From Scatophagus argus (lineage: Eukaryota; Chordata; Actinopteri; Scatophagidae), in the NCBI RefSeq assembly GCF_020382885.2, contig NC_058498.1, positions 21,729,001 to 21,793,000 on the forward strand: a DNA stretch of 64,000 nucleotides, read 5' to 3'. The notes beneath the pieces are model-generated. The model did no database searches and was not told the origin of the DNA. It saw only the letters and a program-made list of their open reading frames with translations. The position numbers and the translations under genes were made by a program. This document shows positions 49,705 through 62,438 of the stretch, in pieces (position 1 is the stretch's first letter; each line of letters begins with the position of its first letter).

Positions 49705-51528
49705 ATGGCGTGCAAAAGAGGAGCCCTCATTGTGTTAGAGGGTGTAGACAAGGCCGGGAAAACGACGCAGTGCAAGAAGCTAGTTCAGGCGCTGCAACAG
49801 AGCGGCCGACCGGCAGAGATGATGAGATTTCCCGGTAAAGCACGTCATTCTTATCGCTTTAATGTTAGCATAATCTTAAATTGGGTCTTCTTCTCACCCC
49901 CGATGCAGCTTTGTACTTACAGAATAACGTTTTCACGACTGTTTAACATTAATATAGCCGCGGTGTGGTTTCTTTGGGCAGACAGGACCACAACAATTGG
50001 ACAGCTTGTAAGTGCCTACCTGGAAAACAAAAGTGATTTGGAGGACCACACAGTGCACTTGCTGTTCTCTGCAAACCGCTGGGAACTGGTGTAAGACTTT
50101 TGTTTGCTGTGTTAAATAACCAAATGCTTCCTTTGAGAACCATCGAAACGCTGTAAAAATATCTCAAAGCCTTAAATTCTGCATGTTATTAGAGTATATT
50201 TCCACGGCAAAGATGTTTTTGTAATAATGGCGGCGTTCCGCTCAGCGTAACTTTAAACTCTGTTACTGTGCGTGCTGGCCCACTGGAGTAGCTTACTGGG
50301 AGCCATAGTCAATGTTAATAACCCTACCAACCCTTTTTTCAGATGAGTCAGATGTTAAAAGTTTTCACCAATGTTAAGAGTCAGCACAAATGGTCAGTTC
50401 ACCCAAATTACAAAAACATCAGGTAGAGATAACACCAGGTGATTTTAAAGACTGGCTCGATGAAAGTTTATAGACTGCCAGTGTCACCTTCAGAGATTTC
50501 AGTGAAAACAAAAACAACCCCCCCTAATGGTTCCTGGCAATGCACAGTTTTGTGTTTGTTTTTGTAAATCACGTTGTACCTGAGTAGCATATGCTAAAAG
50601 TCAAACTATATTTGTGTCCAATTTTGTTAAAGAGGTGTGTCATCAACAGGAGCCAGTGGAGTTCAGGCTTGACGACAGGGTGACACAATTAGAAAGTATT
50701 GAGAGACAGACTAACACAATTGATTTGGGATTTGTTGACAGTAACAAAAAACAGCTTTATCCTTTTAAAAATGAACTTTGAGTAAATGTACTTATCTCTG
50801 CAGTCATCTTTATTAGCAAAGTGCCGAATTCTAATCTGAAAAGTGCATATTGTCATTATCCTTGTTAAGTTCCTTCTAGCCTGTTTACATGATGTCCTGA
50901 ATTTTCTCGTGCAGCCTAATGAAATAATTCTGACCACAGGCCTTTAATGAAGAGGAAGCTGGAGCAAGGCACCACTCTGGTGGTAGATAGGTACGCCTTC
51001 TCTGGAGTCGCTTTCACTAGTGCCAAGCCGGTGAGTCTTTCCTCAGCCTTTCAAACTCTGCATCCGTCAGACCACATTCGTTAGTGTGTGTGAAGAGCAG
51101 CAAATAGTCTGACATGCTCATCTCCTTCAGGGATTCTGTCTGGACTGGTGCAAGAACCCTGATGCGGGACTGCCAAAGCCAGACCTTGTTATGTTTCTAC
51201 AGCTCAGTCCAGCTGACGCTGCTCTCAGAGGTCAGTTTGGAGAAGAGAGATATGAGACCAGTGCTTTCCAAAGAGTGGTTCAACAGAAATTTGAACAGCT
51301 GATGAAGGATCCTTCTGTCAACTGGCAGGTATGATGCGGGTCTCAATCAGTTTATTCCAAGGTGATATTTAAATAAACGATGGTAAAACAGCTTCTGATC
51401 TAAATTGTTTGTTCTAGGTAGTTGATGCTTCTAAGAGTGTTGAGGATGTACACAAAGACATCACAAACCTCAGCCTCAATACTATCAACACAGCTTGCTA
51501 CCTGCCACTTGGAGAGCTGTGGAAGTGA
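49705..51528 (+). CDS. dtymk: Thymidylate kinase
   Basis: Phosphorylates dTMP to dTDP, the step joining de novo and salvage dTTP synthesis. Exons: 49705-49834, 49982-50090, 50940-51030, 51131-51328, 51418-51528; total 212 residues, the same length as human. Motifs are the P-loop [11 protein letters not shown] (from residue 12), [11 protein letters not shown] (DR at 96-97), the lid region [10 protein letters not shown] and the C-terminal PLGELWK. The start [13 protein letters not shown] aligns with the human [13 protein letters not shown]. The open frame upstream of the ATG begins at a GTG and is ignored. AATAAA lies at 51799-51804. The gene is tail-to-tail with atg4b, as in human. Confidence 0.95.
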
Positions 51529-52346
51529 ATGTGAACCTGTCCGAGTGAGACCATTTTGATACAAAGACAGTCTGTCGTTACAGTGACTCTGTGACTTCAC
51601 ACTTGGCTCAAGTTCCCTTTTTTTTCCTTGTTATTGAATGCAAAAGATGAATGCCTTGGCTGTGATTCAGATATGTTTCTATATTGTCTTGGAATTGAGC
51701 AGAACCATTGTCCTTCAGATTCTGATTTTATTTTTAGTTTTTAATCCTCTTACACCGTCTATTGTTTTTTTTCACCTGTCTACATATTGTGTTGATTAAA
51801 TAAATTATCTTCAAATGAAGTGGTTTATGGTTTAGACTTGGCAAGGATACTTTGCATGAACAATTAATACAACTCGTCTGCAGATTTGACTTAATTTGGT
51901 TTCATTACAGGCTGTTACAGACTTCAGTTATTAGTGACAAACTGCGTAAGCCATGGGCGTCATGAACCATTGTGTTTCTATACAACATAAAACTGTTATG
52001 GCAATTTCACTTATGGAGTCAGGGAAAGGCACCATATCACTTCAGAATAAACATTTAAAGTGTTAAGACTCAAATGGAAACACAAGTATGTGAAAATGTG
52101 CATACAGAATTTATCCTGAGCTCCTGCTACAGCTTCCACCAGGCAGTCTCAATGTTGGATACCGAGAGCGATCAGTGGCTGTTGAGAAGAACGCTGTGTG
52201 ACACACTGACTACACCATTGGAGCTGGACTGGCTCAAGAGGTCTCCAGGTAATGTTCATCCCCTCAGGCTTCCCCTCTGATACACAGAAGAGACAAAGAA
52301 TCTCTCGCCAACTGTTGAGAACAGTAAATCATTGTCCATATGTTCC
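51529..52346. other. Convergent spacer between dtymk and atg4b
   Basis: Holds both 3' UTRs. The dtymk poly(A) hexamer is at 51799. No hexamer for atg4b was placed with confidence on the minus strand, so overlap of the two transcripts is possible. No coding exon was seen. Confidence 0.45.
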
Positions 52347-55300
52347 TCACAGGGAAAGGATCTCAAACTCTTCATCTTCTGAATCAAAGAACCGCTCCAA
52401 CCTGTCCGAATCTGAGAAATCTGTGAAGTAGGGCGTTAATACGTAAAAGAAAGAAAAAACAACCATTTAAGTTAATTTTTATAAAATGGATCATTGGAAT
52501 ATATTTTGCGAAATAGAAAAGGTTAATTTACCAGGAGTAAGGTTAATGGCATCCACGCTGACCAAGTGAGAAGGCTGACTGTCTACTAGTTCAAACATGG
52601 GCAGGCCCCCTCTGTTGCAGGACAGCTGAAAGAGGAGGACCTTCATTTTTTTTGAGGTACAAAAAGCATAATATGCAAGAATTTCCATTAAAAAAAAAAA
52701 CAATGTATGGACTTTATCTCTCTAAATCATCATGATCTCCTAAATGTTTGCATTGGTGTCTGTATCTGCAGAGACTATGTCCTCTGTGTATTTTCTTGTT
52801 TTATTTTTGTTGTGTTGAGGATGTTTCTGGGTATCAGCTATTCTGAAGCAAGGTTGTGCATTTTTGACTCTCATTCTCAGGTCGTCAAATAGCAACATTT
52901 TGGGTTGGCAAGGACACTCAACAATCAAATATCTTTCTCTGCAATCACTTAATTTTGTTCTGCAAATTATACCTTTAACTGCTATAGACAAGTCAAAAGG
53001 AGTGACACAAGAACTGAAAAAGAAACGTACCCTTCGTATGCGCATACACCAGTCATCAAACTCGTCCTCTGTTCTGCAGAAGAAACCCTGGCAGAAACCG
53101 GAATGCAATCAGCTGTGGAACATCTGAGGTACTGTAAAAACTTTCACTCTACATTCACATTTAAAATGGGTTTTGGTGCTACAGCTTCTGCAGGTTTCTA
53201 TTAAGTTAATGAGATAATGCAGAGTGGGTCGAACTGGGGGGGCGGACTTGGCATCGTTTGCTGGTGGGTTTTTTTTCTTTCTGATTTTCCATTTGACCAA
53301 AGCCTGTATAGACACAGTCCCCATGTTTAATCTTTTAATTGAAACAGGCTTCAACCAAGTACTGGATGCTATACTATTCTCTAGTTAGATCTTGTTTAAC
53401 TTACCCACATCAGATGAAAGTAACGTTAACTGAAACAACCTAAACCTATCTGTAGAAGTAGCACTTTTCTTGATGAGGAGATGCCATGTTCCCACTCTCA
53501 CCACAGACTGGAGTTAATGCAAATTTATAAAAGTAAGATTAACTTTCATAATTAAATCAATTTTTATGACCTGCCAAATTTATATTTAAGACATTCTGGC
53601 CTAAAATTCCAGTTTTTTGATTTTAGACTTTTAAGTGACCCACAGAAACCCTGAGTTGTACACTATGAAAAGCCTCCCTGCTGTTCCTACCGCTGCGATG
53701 GATGGGTCCAGTTCACAGATGTGCATACGACAGGGTGGGTGCTGACAGTGGTACGTCTCATCAGGGACCTTGCCATCTTCACATGGCTCCACTGCAGGCT
53801 GAGTGGTGTGTGGGTCTAAATAGATGAGTTCCTCTCCTAGGGAAAATAAACAGAAAAGCATAAGCAGATTGTTCTCTTGATTTAAGTAGAAATAATATGA
53901 TGAGCATGAGGTTGCAGTGCACAGCTGCGTATTTATTTCACAAACCCAGGGACCAGACATACCAACATAACCAATGAAGTAATGGGCACTGTTGGGTTTT
54001 CCCCCAATAACACCCAGGGACTGAGGCAGCATGAAGCATTGCTGTGGAAAGAGACAAGAGGGTTTATCTCACCCTGGCTGTAGCTGACTCTGCCTCAGTG
54101 GTGATTCAGTTATCTTTTTTCATACATTTCCCAATTCATTTCAAATGACATAAAAGTTGGATATGACCATTTTCCAAAGCGTACTATTTCTTTTCTCTTT
54201 TTTTTTTGGTACAGACGCTTAGTGTAAATAATTTAGTTCCTTAAGGGACTAAGGGCCATAGTCAAATCTATAGCCACCTGCCAATATGCTTTAAAAAAAA
54301 AAAAGAAGGTAACTTTTGAGGTCAGTTTCTTTATTCTTGTAAGCATTTAGGACTGACTGAAATGGAGAGGAAAAAAATGACCATCTTTTACACAACACCT
54401 ACATGCAAGTACAGAGGTTTGTGTTTGTGATATCTGCTGTGTGATATCTGAGTCATAAGACTGTCACTTCATACCCATGTTGAAATACCTCACCTTGAGG
54501 GTTTCGATGTAGGCCTCATTTATATCACTCAGGCCCAGCCTGAGGGGGATGAGCAGGACCAGAGGTTTCCAGAGAGCCGTCTCCTCCTCAGCCAGGGCAC
54601 ACGCTCCCTCCAGGCAGCCATTGAGCTCGCCCACTCCTTCTGGTTCAGCACAGGCTCCTGCAGTGTCCAGCCAGGGCATACAGAGACGCTCTGCAGTGGA
54701 AAAAATAAGCACAACATCATTGATGCTGCAATTAGTCTTAGATCCTGTTTGTGCCTGATGTTAAGCAAAACTTCTCAGCTCAGCTCAACTTCTCTTACAG
54801 TTTGCAATGGGTCATGCAGTAGACTAAAATAAGAAATGGATTAAAACAGACCTGCTTTGAAAAATACTGATACTGACTACTCAGCTGCTTTACGTTAATT
54901 GAAGACAGCAGTCCATTTTATGGATGCTTTCCACTGAAAGTTGTTTTTATCCCTCCTTCATATATTTGCACTTAGAAAAGTACCAAAATGCTGCTCTCGA
55001 ATGAACTTGTTTTCTTTACTTCAACTCCGACATTTGAATTTGTTTCCACCTACAATCGTTGTCGTGCAACAGTAGTACAATTTAGCTGAAATTCTTTTTA
55101 AACATTCCCAGCTTGTCTATACTTTAACCTGGAGGAAAGAAGTATTGGAATGACTTTTAAACTGCTCATGTCGGTGATTAAAAATGGGATGGGGGGTGGG
55201 GAATGACTTGAATACAACTGCACTCACTGATCTCCTCGATGACCACGGTGTTGTCCATTGCGACGTGTACAACTAATCTGCTCCACGTATCGAACACGGC

Positions 55301-58300
55301 CAACTTTCTGAAAGCAGGACAGCACACTGAGACAGTCACACTTAAAAGAGTTGTACCAAATTGAAAAGGTATTTCTTCCAGTTGTTTATGTCCCCAGTAT
55401 AAAAGATGTTGTCTTTTTTGTTCATTATTTGACAGTGGGATGGATGAATACATGGTGAGAGCAGAAAAGAAAGACATCTTTGTACCATGTTGGAGCACAA
55501 GAATGCACTTACTCACTCTTATCCTCATCGACTGTTGGAAGGGCTAATGCTTATAAAAGTAGCAATGTTCTCAGAAAGGCATGAATAAGAAAACTGCAAG
55601 CTAGTAAACACAGAGTATTGAATTATTTGTAATACAAAAAAAGAGTTTGTATTACAAATGTTTTGAGAGTAAATAAATGCATTCAACACATATTGTTAAG
55701 TGTTGTTAGGTATACAGAGCACCTTTAATCCACCGTATAAGTTGATATGGGTCTAGACCAAAAATTTGGCACTGAAAACAAAACATGCACAAAAGGAAAC
55801 ACAGGCATTGACAATATAAACAATATCTGAATGAAATGAAACAACCTTTTCCCAGTACAAGTGCTTCAATGCCAGTGTGTACCTCGGGATCAATAAAGTA
55901 TCTATCTATTTATCTATCTAATGCCAAATTTCAGTGGCTGTTATACCCCTATAGTTATCAATAAATAAACTGCAATGATGCATTAGTTTTGCAATAATTG
56001 TCAGTTTGACATACAGGTAAGAGAAATATCTTCAGCTTTCGGACCTGGGCAAAACAAGCCATTTGAAGGCCTCACCTTGTGCTCTGGGAACTTGTGGACT
56101 TAGAACTTAGACTTACTTTTAAGTAATTGTAAAGACAAATATCGGAGTAAATGATTAGAAATCTGGAGACAATTGAAATGTCTAGCTTCTTTGCAGTACT
56201 TACTTTAGAACCTGGGCAACTGTGTTTGGTCCATACCACTGACCTATAGGCTTTCCCTCTCCAACTCCCATTTGGGCTACAGAAATTAGCAACAAGATAA
56301 GACAAAATTTAATGGAAACTCTGAGGACTGAATGACAGAGTCCTTGATAATAATCAGAAAAGTCTGACACTCACTACTTACCAATTTGATGGATGGAATA
56401 ATAGCTGTCTTTTTTGTCAATGAAGGCATTGAGAATACTGATGTACTCTTCTCTTTGTTTCTGCCCTTTGGCCCATCTCCAGTCTGAGAACAAAAAGGCC
56501 AGTTATTAAGACTGTTTAAAACAAGCTCTGTTTGTATAGTCTCTTCACTGGAGAAGAGCTGTTTGTGCCACACAGTGATCAAATCTGTCATTTATGTGGA
56601 CACGTATCCATCTACAATAAAGGGGAATATTTCTTTTTTTATTTTTTCAGAATAATCTTACCTCTGCCTAAATGTCTACACATCAAGGCCTCGCCGAGGA
56701 TCATCTGGCCGCACCGCAACATACACCCCCATCCTGTATCTGATGTTGGCCCCGTCCCACCTGAAACACACCAGAGAACCATGCATGATATTCCCTTTTA
56801 TAGTCAAATGTGAATATCCAGATTACTCAAATCTCCAAACTCAAGGAGTGCAGTTAAGGGGCTTGACTAAATCACATACTTCTTCACTTACCAATTGGTG
56901 GGAAGTTTTTTCTGTACGTGAACCACAGTCGTGAAGTGACATCAGATAAAATCTCGTCTTTCTCTATATGAAGACCAGAAATCACCACTTTACAATGCAC
57001 CCACAGAGAAAGGTGTACACTTGCTAATATGAATATTTATAACTTTAATACTCATTTCTCCTCATCTCATGTTCACTTTAGATTTCACAGTCCTACCTGT
57101 GAGTGCACTGTATTCTTTCCCTAAGATCCACACAGGCTCTGAGGTCTCAGGAAAATCTTCAAATTCTCCAAAGCGAAGTGTGTCGTATGTCAAGGTAGCT
57201 GCAAGAAGAAGCAAAGTCAACTGTAAGTATGTGGATAATTACAGAGGAGAAACTGCTGGTGGCTGTGTTGTTGGTTACTAACCACTTGTTGCAGCTAATA
57301 AACGTAAAGCTATCTGCGAGAGAGCAATCATGGACGATCAAATAATTTTGTGAAAATTACAGTCACTTCTTGGAACGTTGTTCCATATGCCCTTCTTTAG
57401 TGTACAGAATTTAAATATTGATTTCTGTACAATAATGTGTTGGGTAAACTTGTGTTAAACAGATTTTAAAAACCACAGTCAAAGACATCCTGAGTAGGGC
57501 CTAGTAGAGATAAAGCTAAAAAAAAAAACCACGACAATCTTGAATCTTATATTTCCCATAGTGCAAGTGGATAGGGTTATTTGTTGTACCCTGACCTCCC
57601 AAGTTTGGTCAATACCTACATTTTTCACAGCTTTATTTTGTATTTCAGGATTTCCATTACAAATCTGTAGTCAAGCCCAGGCTGACATAACTTTGCCAAC
57701 AATGAGATTATTTTTTTCAGACTTGAAAATGTTGAAAATGTCCACGGATGACATTTACCACTGTTTTCACTGGCTGAGTGATACTCCTCAAGATGAACAA
57801 ACAATTTCCCTTTGATAATAGAGAATACATACATGACAACAAACAACTAACTGTCTATATGTCTCCCTTGTACATCAAGCAGTTAATAAATAAATACGTA
57901 AGTAACTATATGGTTGTTTTCAATAAAGTATCACTGTAAAAAGAATTCATAACAGTCTGTATTCAGCCTAACTTTTCACTGCAGCTTAAAGTACTGGGCT
58001 CTAAGCCAAGTATAAAACTTGGCAAAAAGTAATGATGACTTGGACACTCTTTAATAGTCTACTTCTCCTTCGGAAAGAAACAATGGAGTTTGGCCAATTC
58101 GAACTTGTTTTCATACAGTGGAATGTGTATTTACGCTTTTGTTATAAAGCAAAAGGAACTTAAAACAGACCAAAAAGTTAGCTAAGCAACTAGCTCAGCA
58201 ACTGTCAATTAGCAAAACAGAAAACTGTGATTTGTAGCTTCGCAGGTAAAGAACGAAGTTATGTATACGCAGTCGATAGAAAAGACACTGCAGTATAAAG

Positions 58301-58853
58301 TGTGTTCGCTATCTCTGAGTGCTATTATTCAACTACAACGAGTCTCGCTGCACACCATCAGCCCTCCCATAGCTAATAGAATTCTCCGCGCTAAGTAGCC
58401 CAATAATGATGTGATGGTGACAGTGCATCGGCTGGGATGTTCATCTTGGGCGTAACATAACGTTGGCACAAACAGTCAACTCAAGGACAAAAGGCAAATT
58501 ATTAAGAGTGAAACTTCACAGGAACACATGACATTAACGCATATGACATTTGGATACCGTATAGGAAGTGTTATACGACTGTGCAGCGAGCTGTCAAAGC
58601 TGGGAATCCACCACATTTAACAATAACAGCAAGCTAACGTTAGTTAGCACTTAGCTTTAGTCATCACTTTAGCAGGCTAACGTCACCGAGGTACAAAGCA
58701 ATCTGTGTCTGAGTTGGACTAGCAGCTGGAGTTGGCAATCTTATCATGACAAAGCAAGAGATTTGTGCTCTGTTGTGATTACTGCTAGACTAGTTTGCTA
58801 TGGGAGAGAAACTAATGTTATTTTATTAGAAAATATCGCTTACCTGCATCCAT
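52347..58853 (-). CDS. atg4b: Cysteine protease ATG4B
   Basis: Processes pro-LC3/GABARAP proteins to expose the C-terminal glycine and delipidates them during autophagy; cytosolic. Exons (high to low): 58853-58844, 57198-57097, 56963-56892, 56760-56662, 56483-56382, 56276-56204, 55307-55228, 54690-54494, 54041-53963, 53836-53691, 53087-53031, 52625-52532, 52420-52347; phases close to 394 residues (human 393). Catalytic residues are in place: C74 in [15 protein letters not shown], with D279 and H281 in YLDPHTTQP. The C-terminus [12 protein letters not shown] keeps the LC3-interacting FEIL motif. The regulatory loop and HCQHPPCRM are present. The segment after [15 protein letters not shown] is the most divergent from human. 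The first coding exon is only 10 nt. Confidence 0.95.
55881..55921 (-). mobile_element. Inverted copy of the TTTATTGATCCC/(GATA)n tail
   Basis: The plus strand reads ACCTCGGGATCAATAAAGTA followed by TCTATCTATTTATCTATCTA, the reverse complement of the module at 49031. It lies in an atg4b intron and has no recognisable body. Confidence 0.55.
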
Positions 58854-58904
58854 CCCGACGGTCTTCACCCTATCTTGTTTTGTTGTTCTCTGCCCTCTGA
58901 CTCG

Positions 58905-59100
58905 CTGGACCAATGGGAAGAGAGTCCTGCTCTGGAATTTGGAGAGAGGCGGGACATTTCTTAGAACATCCAATCAGATCTGTCAAGGGGGGTTATTTTA
59001 CCTTAACCAATCAGTAGCGGCTGACGTATCCGTCCCGTTGGCGATATTTTTCTCCCCAGGAAGGAGAATGTATGGCCCGCCTTACTCTGCCTCTGATTGG
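58905..59100 (-). promoter_or_regulatory. atg4b: atg4b promoter with a CCAAT-box cluster
   Basis: Four CCAAT pentamers lie within 195 bp upstream of the atg4b ATG: plus-strand copies at 58910-58914, 58970-58974 and 59007-59011, and an ATTGG at 59096-59100. Three sit in extended CCAATCAG or CCAATGGG contexts preferred by NF-Y. A GGCGGGAC motif lies near 58948. No TATA box is apparent. Confidence 0.5.
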
Positions 59101-59228
59101 CTTACCCTGAAATCGTTTAACCCTAAAGTCCATGGCAAAAGCGATCGCAATCAATCAATGAATAGGTATCTATCTAATAGATATCTACACTACATATACG
59201 AAATATTTAGTATGTTTATATATCTCAT

Positions 59229-59573
59229 TTAACGGTTCATTGTGCAGGATTTAGGGGGATCTCCTGGCAGAAATTAAATATAATATTTAGAATTATGCCT
59301 TCATAAGTGTATAATGAACCTCAGAAGTACTGTATTTTCACTACTTTAGGATGAACCCTCCACAGAAGGACTGGGTCCTCTTCCAAGGAGTCTGACATGT
59401 TTCTTCAGTAACCCTCACTGGCTCTAAAGAGTGCCTTACACCTTTTTGTTTAAGCAACCACTATTGTTTCTCCTACACCCTTGGAAGGAGACAGTGAGGA
59501 AAAGAGCGTCAGTTGCTTGCAATGTGCAATCTCACCACTAGGTGACACTAAATTCTACACTCTGGACCTTTAA
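59229..59573. mobile_element. TTAA-flanked MITE-like element
   Basis: A 345-bp unit bounded by TTAA on both sides. The left end reads TTAACGGTTCATTGTGCAGG and the reverse complement of the right end TTAAAGGTCCAGAGTGTAGA; both continue into ATTTAG, so the termini are inverted repeats of about 26 bp with several mismatches. The interior (GGGTCCTCTTCCAAGGAGTC, CTACACCCTTGGAAGGAGAC) has no coding capacity. TTAA flanks suggest piggyBac-like mobilisation, by inference. Confidence 0.65.
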
Positions 59574-62438
59574 CAGATCAGACCCAGAATCAGTGTTATT
59601 AAAGGGAAACAAATTAAATATCCTCGTTAGAATAAAGTTGAAATAACAGTTGTATGTCAGCAGAGGGTCTAATTACATTTCATTTTCATTAAAGTGAATT
59701 TAAAAATCTTAAAGCCAAGGCAAATCCTGCAAAAGTCAGTGGCACAGGAGGCATAGCACGAGGCAGCCCAAGATGCTCAGTTCTCTCTGCATGTTATTAT
59801 GCAGCTGCAGCCAATCTAATGGCATTCAGGTCAGACTCATGTCATGTCTGAAGTGATATGGATATGTAACAACGCCCGATCTTTTAACAGTAAATAAATA
59901 AATAAATATGGTTATAAAATGGAGGGTTTTGCAGAATCTTCCACTATCAAAGTACTTGTGTGCTGATACAGCTGTGGAGTAGGTGCACTGCTGAGGATGC
60001 TCCATAATAAATCCCAGCAAGAGTGAGCTGTGAAAGCAAGAAAACCCTTCAGGGCATCGTATTCAATAGGATCATCATATGTTTATATGTTTCTGTCCTG
60101 AGAGAACAACTTATCTGCAAACGATCAACTTTTAATGAGCTTAGAAAAACAGCAAATTTTCAGCTTTGTGATAATGCATTTTTACAGCTAATCCAGCTCT
60201 GTCACATTTCACAGTGCATATGAGACTAAAACTTTAATTATAATAGAATCTCATAATAAATGCTACAAGAAAATAACCAGTGCATGGAAAATGTGACAAA
60301 GAAAGACACCACATCTTGGACTCCTTGCAGTGTCCTGACAGAAAGACTAGTGTGTCAGAATTTCTTTCCATAACATTGTCAAATAGGACCACAGTGCATT
60401 TGTCACACACACGCTACTGTAAACTTGGTGAAATGAATGGTCTTGTTGATGCTGCTAGTAAGAAGTGTCAAATAACAAATATGATTCTTTTATTTCTATA
60501 TAAAAGAGATATGCGAACATAAGGTAAACCAATGTTTGCTTACGTTTCTGTTCCCTGAAGTTGGTCCCTCATTTCTGGTTACGTCATACAGGTTGTAAAA
60601 GCAGGAAAGTTATGATTGGTTGGGGACCAACATCTGTCATTTCTCCCAGCTAAGTCCCAGAGAGAATTTATGACAGCAATCCCCTAATGTGACACATAGA
60701 CAAAAACATGTAGACTAAACCCAGCATCAATTCATAGATTAGACTGTCTTAAAGTTTTGACTAAGTATGTCATAAATTTGATGTAGTATTATATGGTATA
60801 ATTTTGACTGAGGATCTCTCAACTTTCAGTATCCCCCTAATATTTTTGAATTTCTGAGACAGAATTTAGACTATCTTGACCATGGTAAATATTTATTGGG
60901 TTTAATCAAAATAAAATGTACCTTGTACCTGTACCTGTACCTTTAATTTCCCTTAAATATAAAAATCTGGGTGTATTAAATACAAAATCACATCTTCTAC
61001 TCTCATAATACACCTGCTTCATATTAACAAAGTATTCGAATGCTCATTACTTGGGATTGTAAAGATGAAACAGCTGCAAAACAAAATGTGTTTGTTAATT
61101 GATCAACATTTACCACTGCAGACTTGGCAGACATTTCTAAAGACCATTTATTATTGTTAATATTTACAGGTGCAAGATCATCACTCAAACATTTCTTTAT
61201 TTTCTAGGACTCCTAGTGCTACGCGCCTTGTAAAAGTGACATTATTCATGGAATAAATCTTACTCATAAAATGAAATGTTATCAAAGTGCTCAATGAAAA
61301 TACACTGTATCTTGCATTATTACAATGATATTTTACAGTACAGAAATATAATACACTGCCCTACAGTGAACAATGAAGAGAAGGGAAAAGGTGCATCAAA
61401 TGTATAGTGTTGTCTAAATTACATACATGTAGTTATTGAAGGTTCAATCAATCGGTCAGATTCATTAAGGACTGTATGGGAAATAATCGATTCGGGGAGG
61501 GCAGAATTCTACAGATGACTCTGAAAAAGAAAAAAGCCCAGGCTACACTCTCCCCCTAACATCCAAACATAATATCAGAGCATGAATGGGTACAACTTGT
61601 TTCACGATTAAGAACTAAAAGAGGAAAAGCATAAATAATATAACATCAGTTTAAACCATTAAGTTGACAGGACAGTCAAAATGTCTCATTTCACTTTGTC
61701 AATTACTATAATAAGTCAGCAATAAGAAATTTGAAATTAAATTACCATTTGACACATTTCATTTTTTTTTCCTTTCTGTTGTGATGATGGGCAGCTGTTG
61801 GTAGAGATTTACACTGTAACAACTAACATCCAGAAAAATGGATGTTTCCTGCGAGCTGTGACTGTGATAGTCCTATTTGACTAGGAATGTACATTCATTG
61901 TGCACACAGACATTAATTATAACTATCTGGTTTCTTGTACTAATGCGTGGGCAGACTGAAATATAACATAAATGTGGAGTGAGAAAAAAAACTGAAAAAC
62001 ACTCCCGTGCCCCCCCACTCCCCACCCCGGAAAATATAGACTGCTTTCCCTTAAGAAAAGTTCCTCTTTTTCTGAACCCCATCCCCCTAATAACCTATAC
62101 AGTCCCTTAGTTAGAGCAAAATATGTTGTATTTTGCATTTATCTGGTATGCACTAGCCTTTTTGGGCCATCTATGCCACCCAGGTGGGAAATTGAGATTT
62201 TTGTGAGACCAAGTCCTCAAGAATGGCCTCAGTGTCCCGAGGAAAATTTGACTTGAGTGTCAATATACAGTAGCTACCATTTTCAACCACTAGGGGGATA
62301 CGTGTTCATCAATGAAGGCTCAGTGCAAACGAGTGTAAACATAACCCAAAGCAGTGAATGCTTTAGTGGAGTGGTGGAGCTGGTGGTGCTGGTGACGTAC
62401 AGGGCTGGTCAGTCTGCTCAGAGTCCAGTGTGCGATTC
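59574..62438. other. Spacer and probable bok 3' UTR
   Basis: No coding exon was recognised. An inverted repeat around a CRE-like TTACGTCA lies at 60560-60631. TTTATT at 61196-61201 is an AATAAA on the minus strand and could end the bok transcript, giving a 3' UTR of about 1.2 kb. The rest is AT-rich. Confidence 0.4.
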
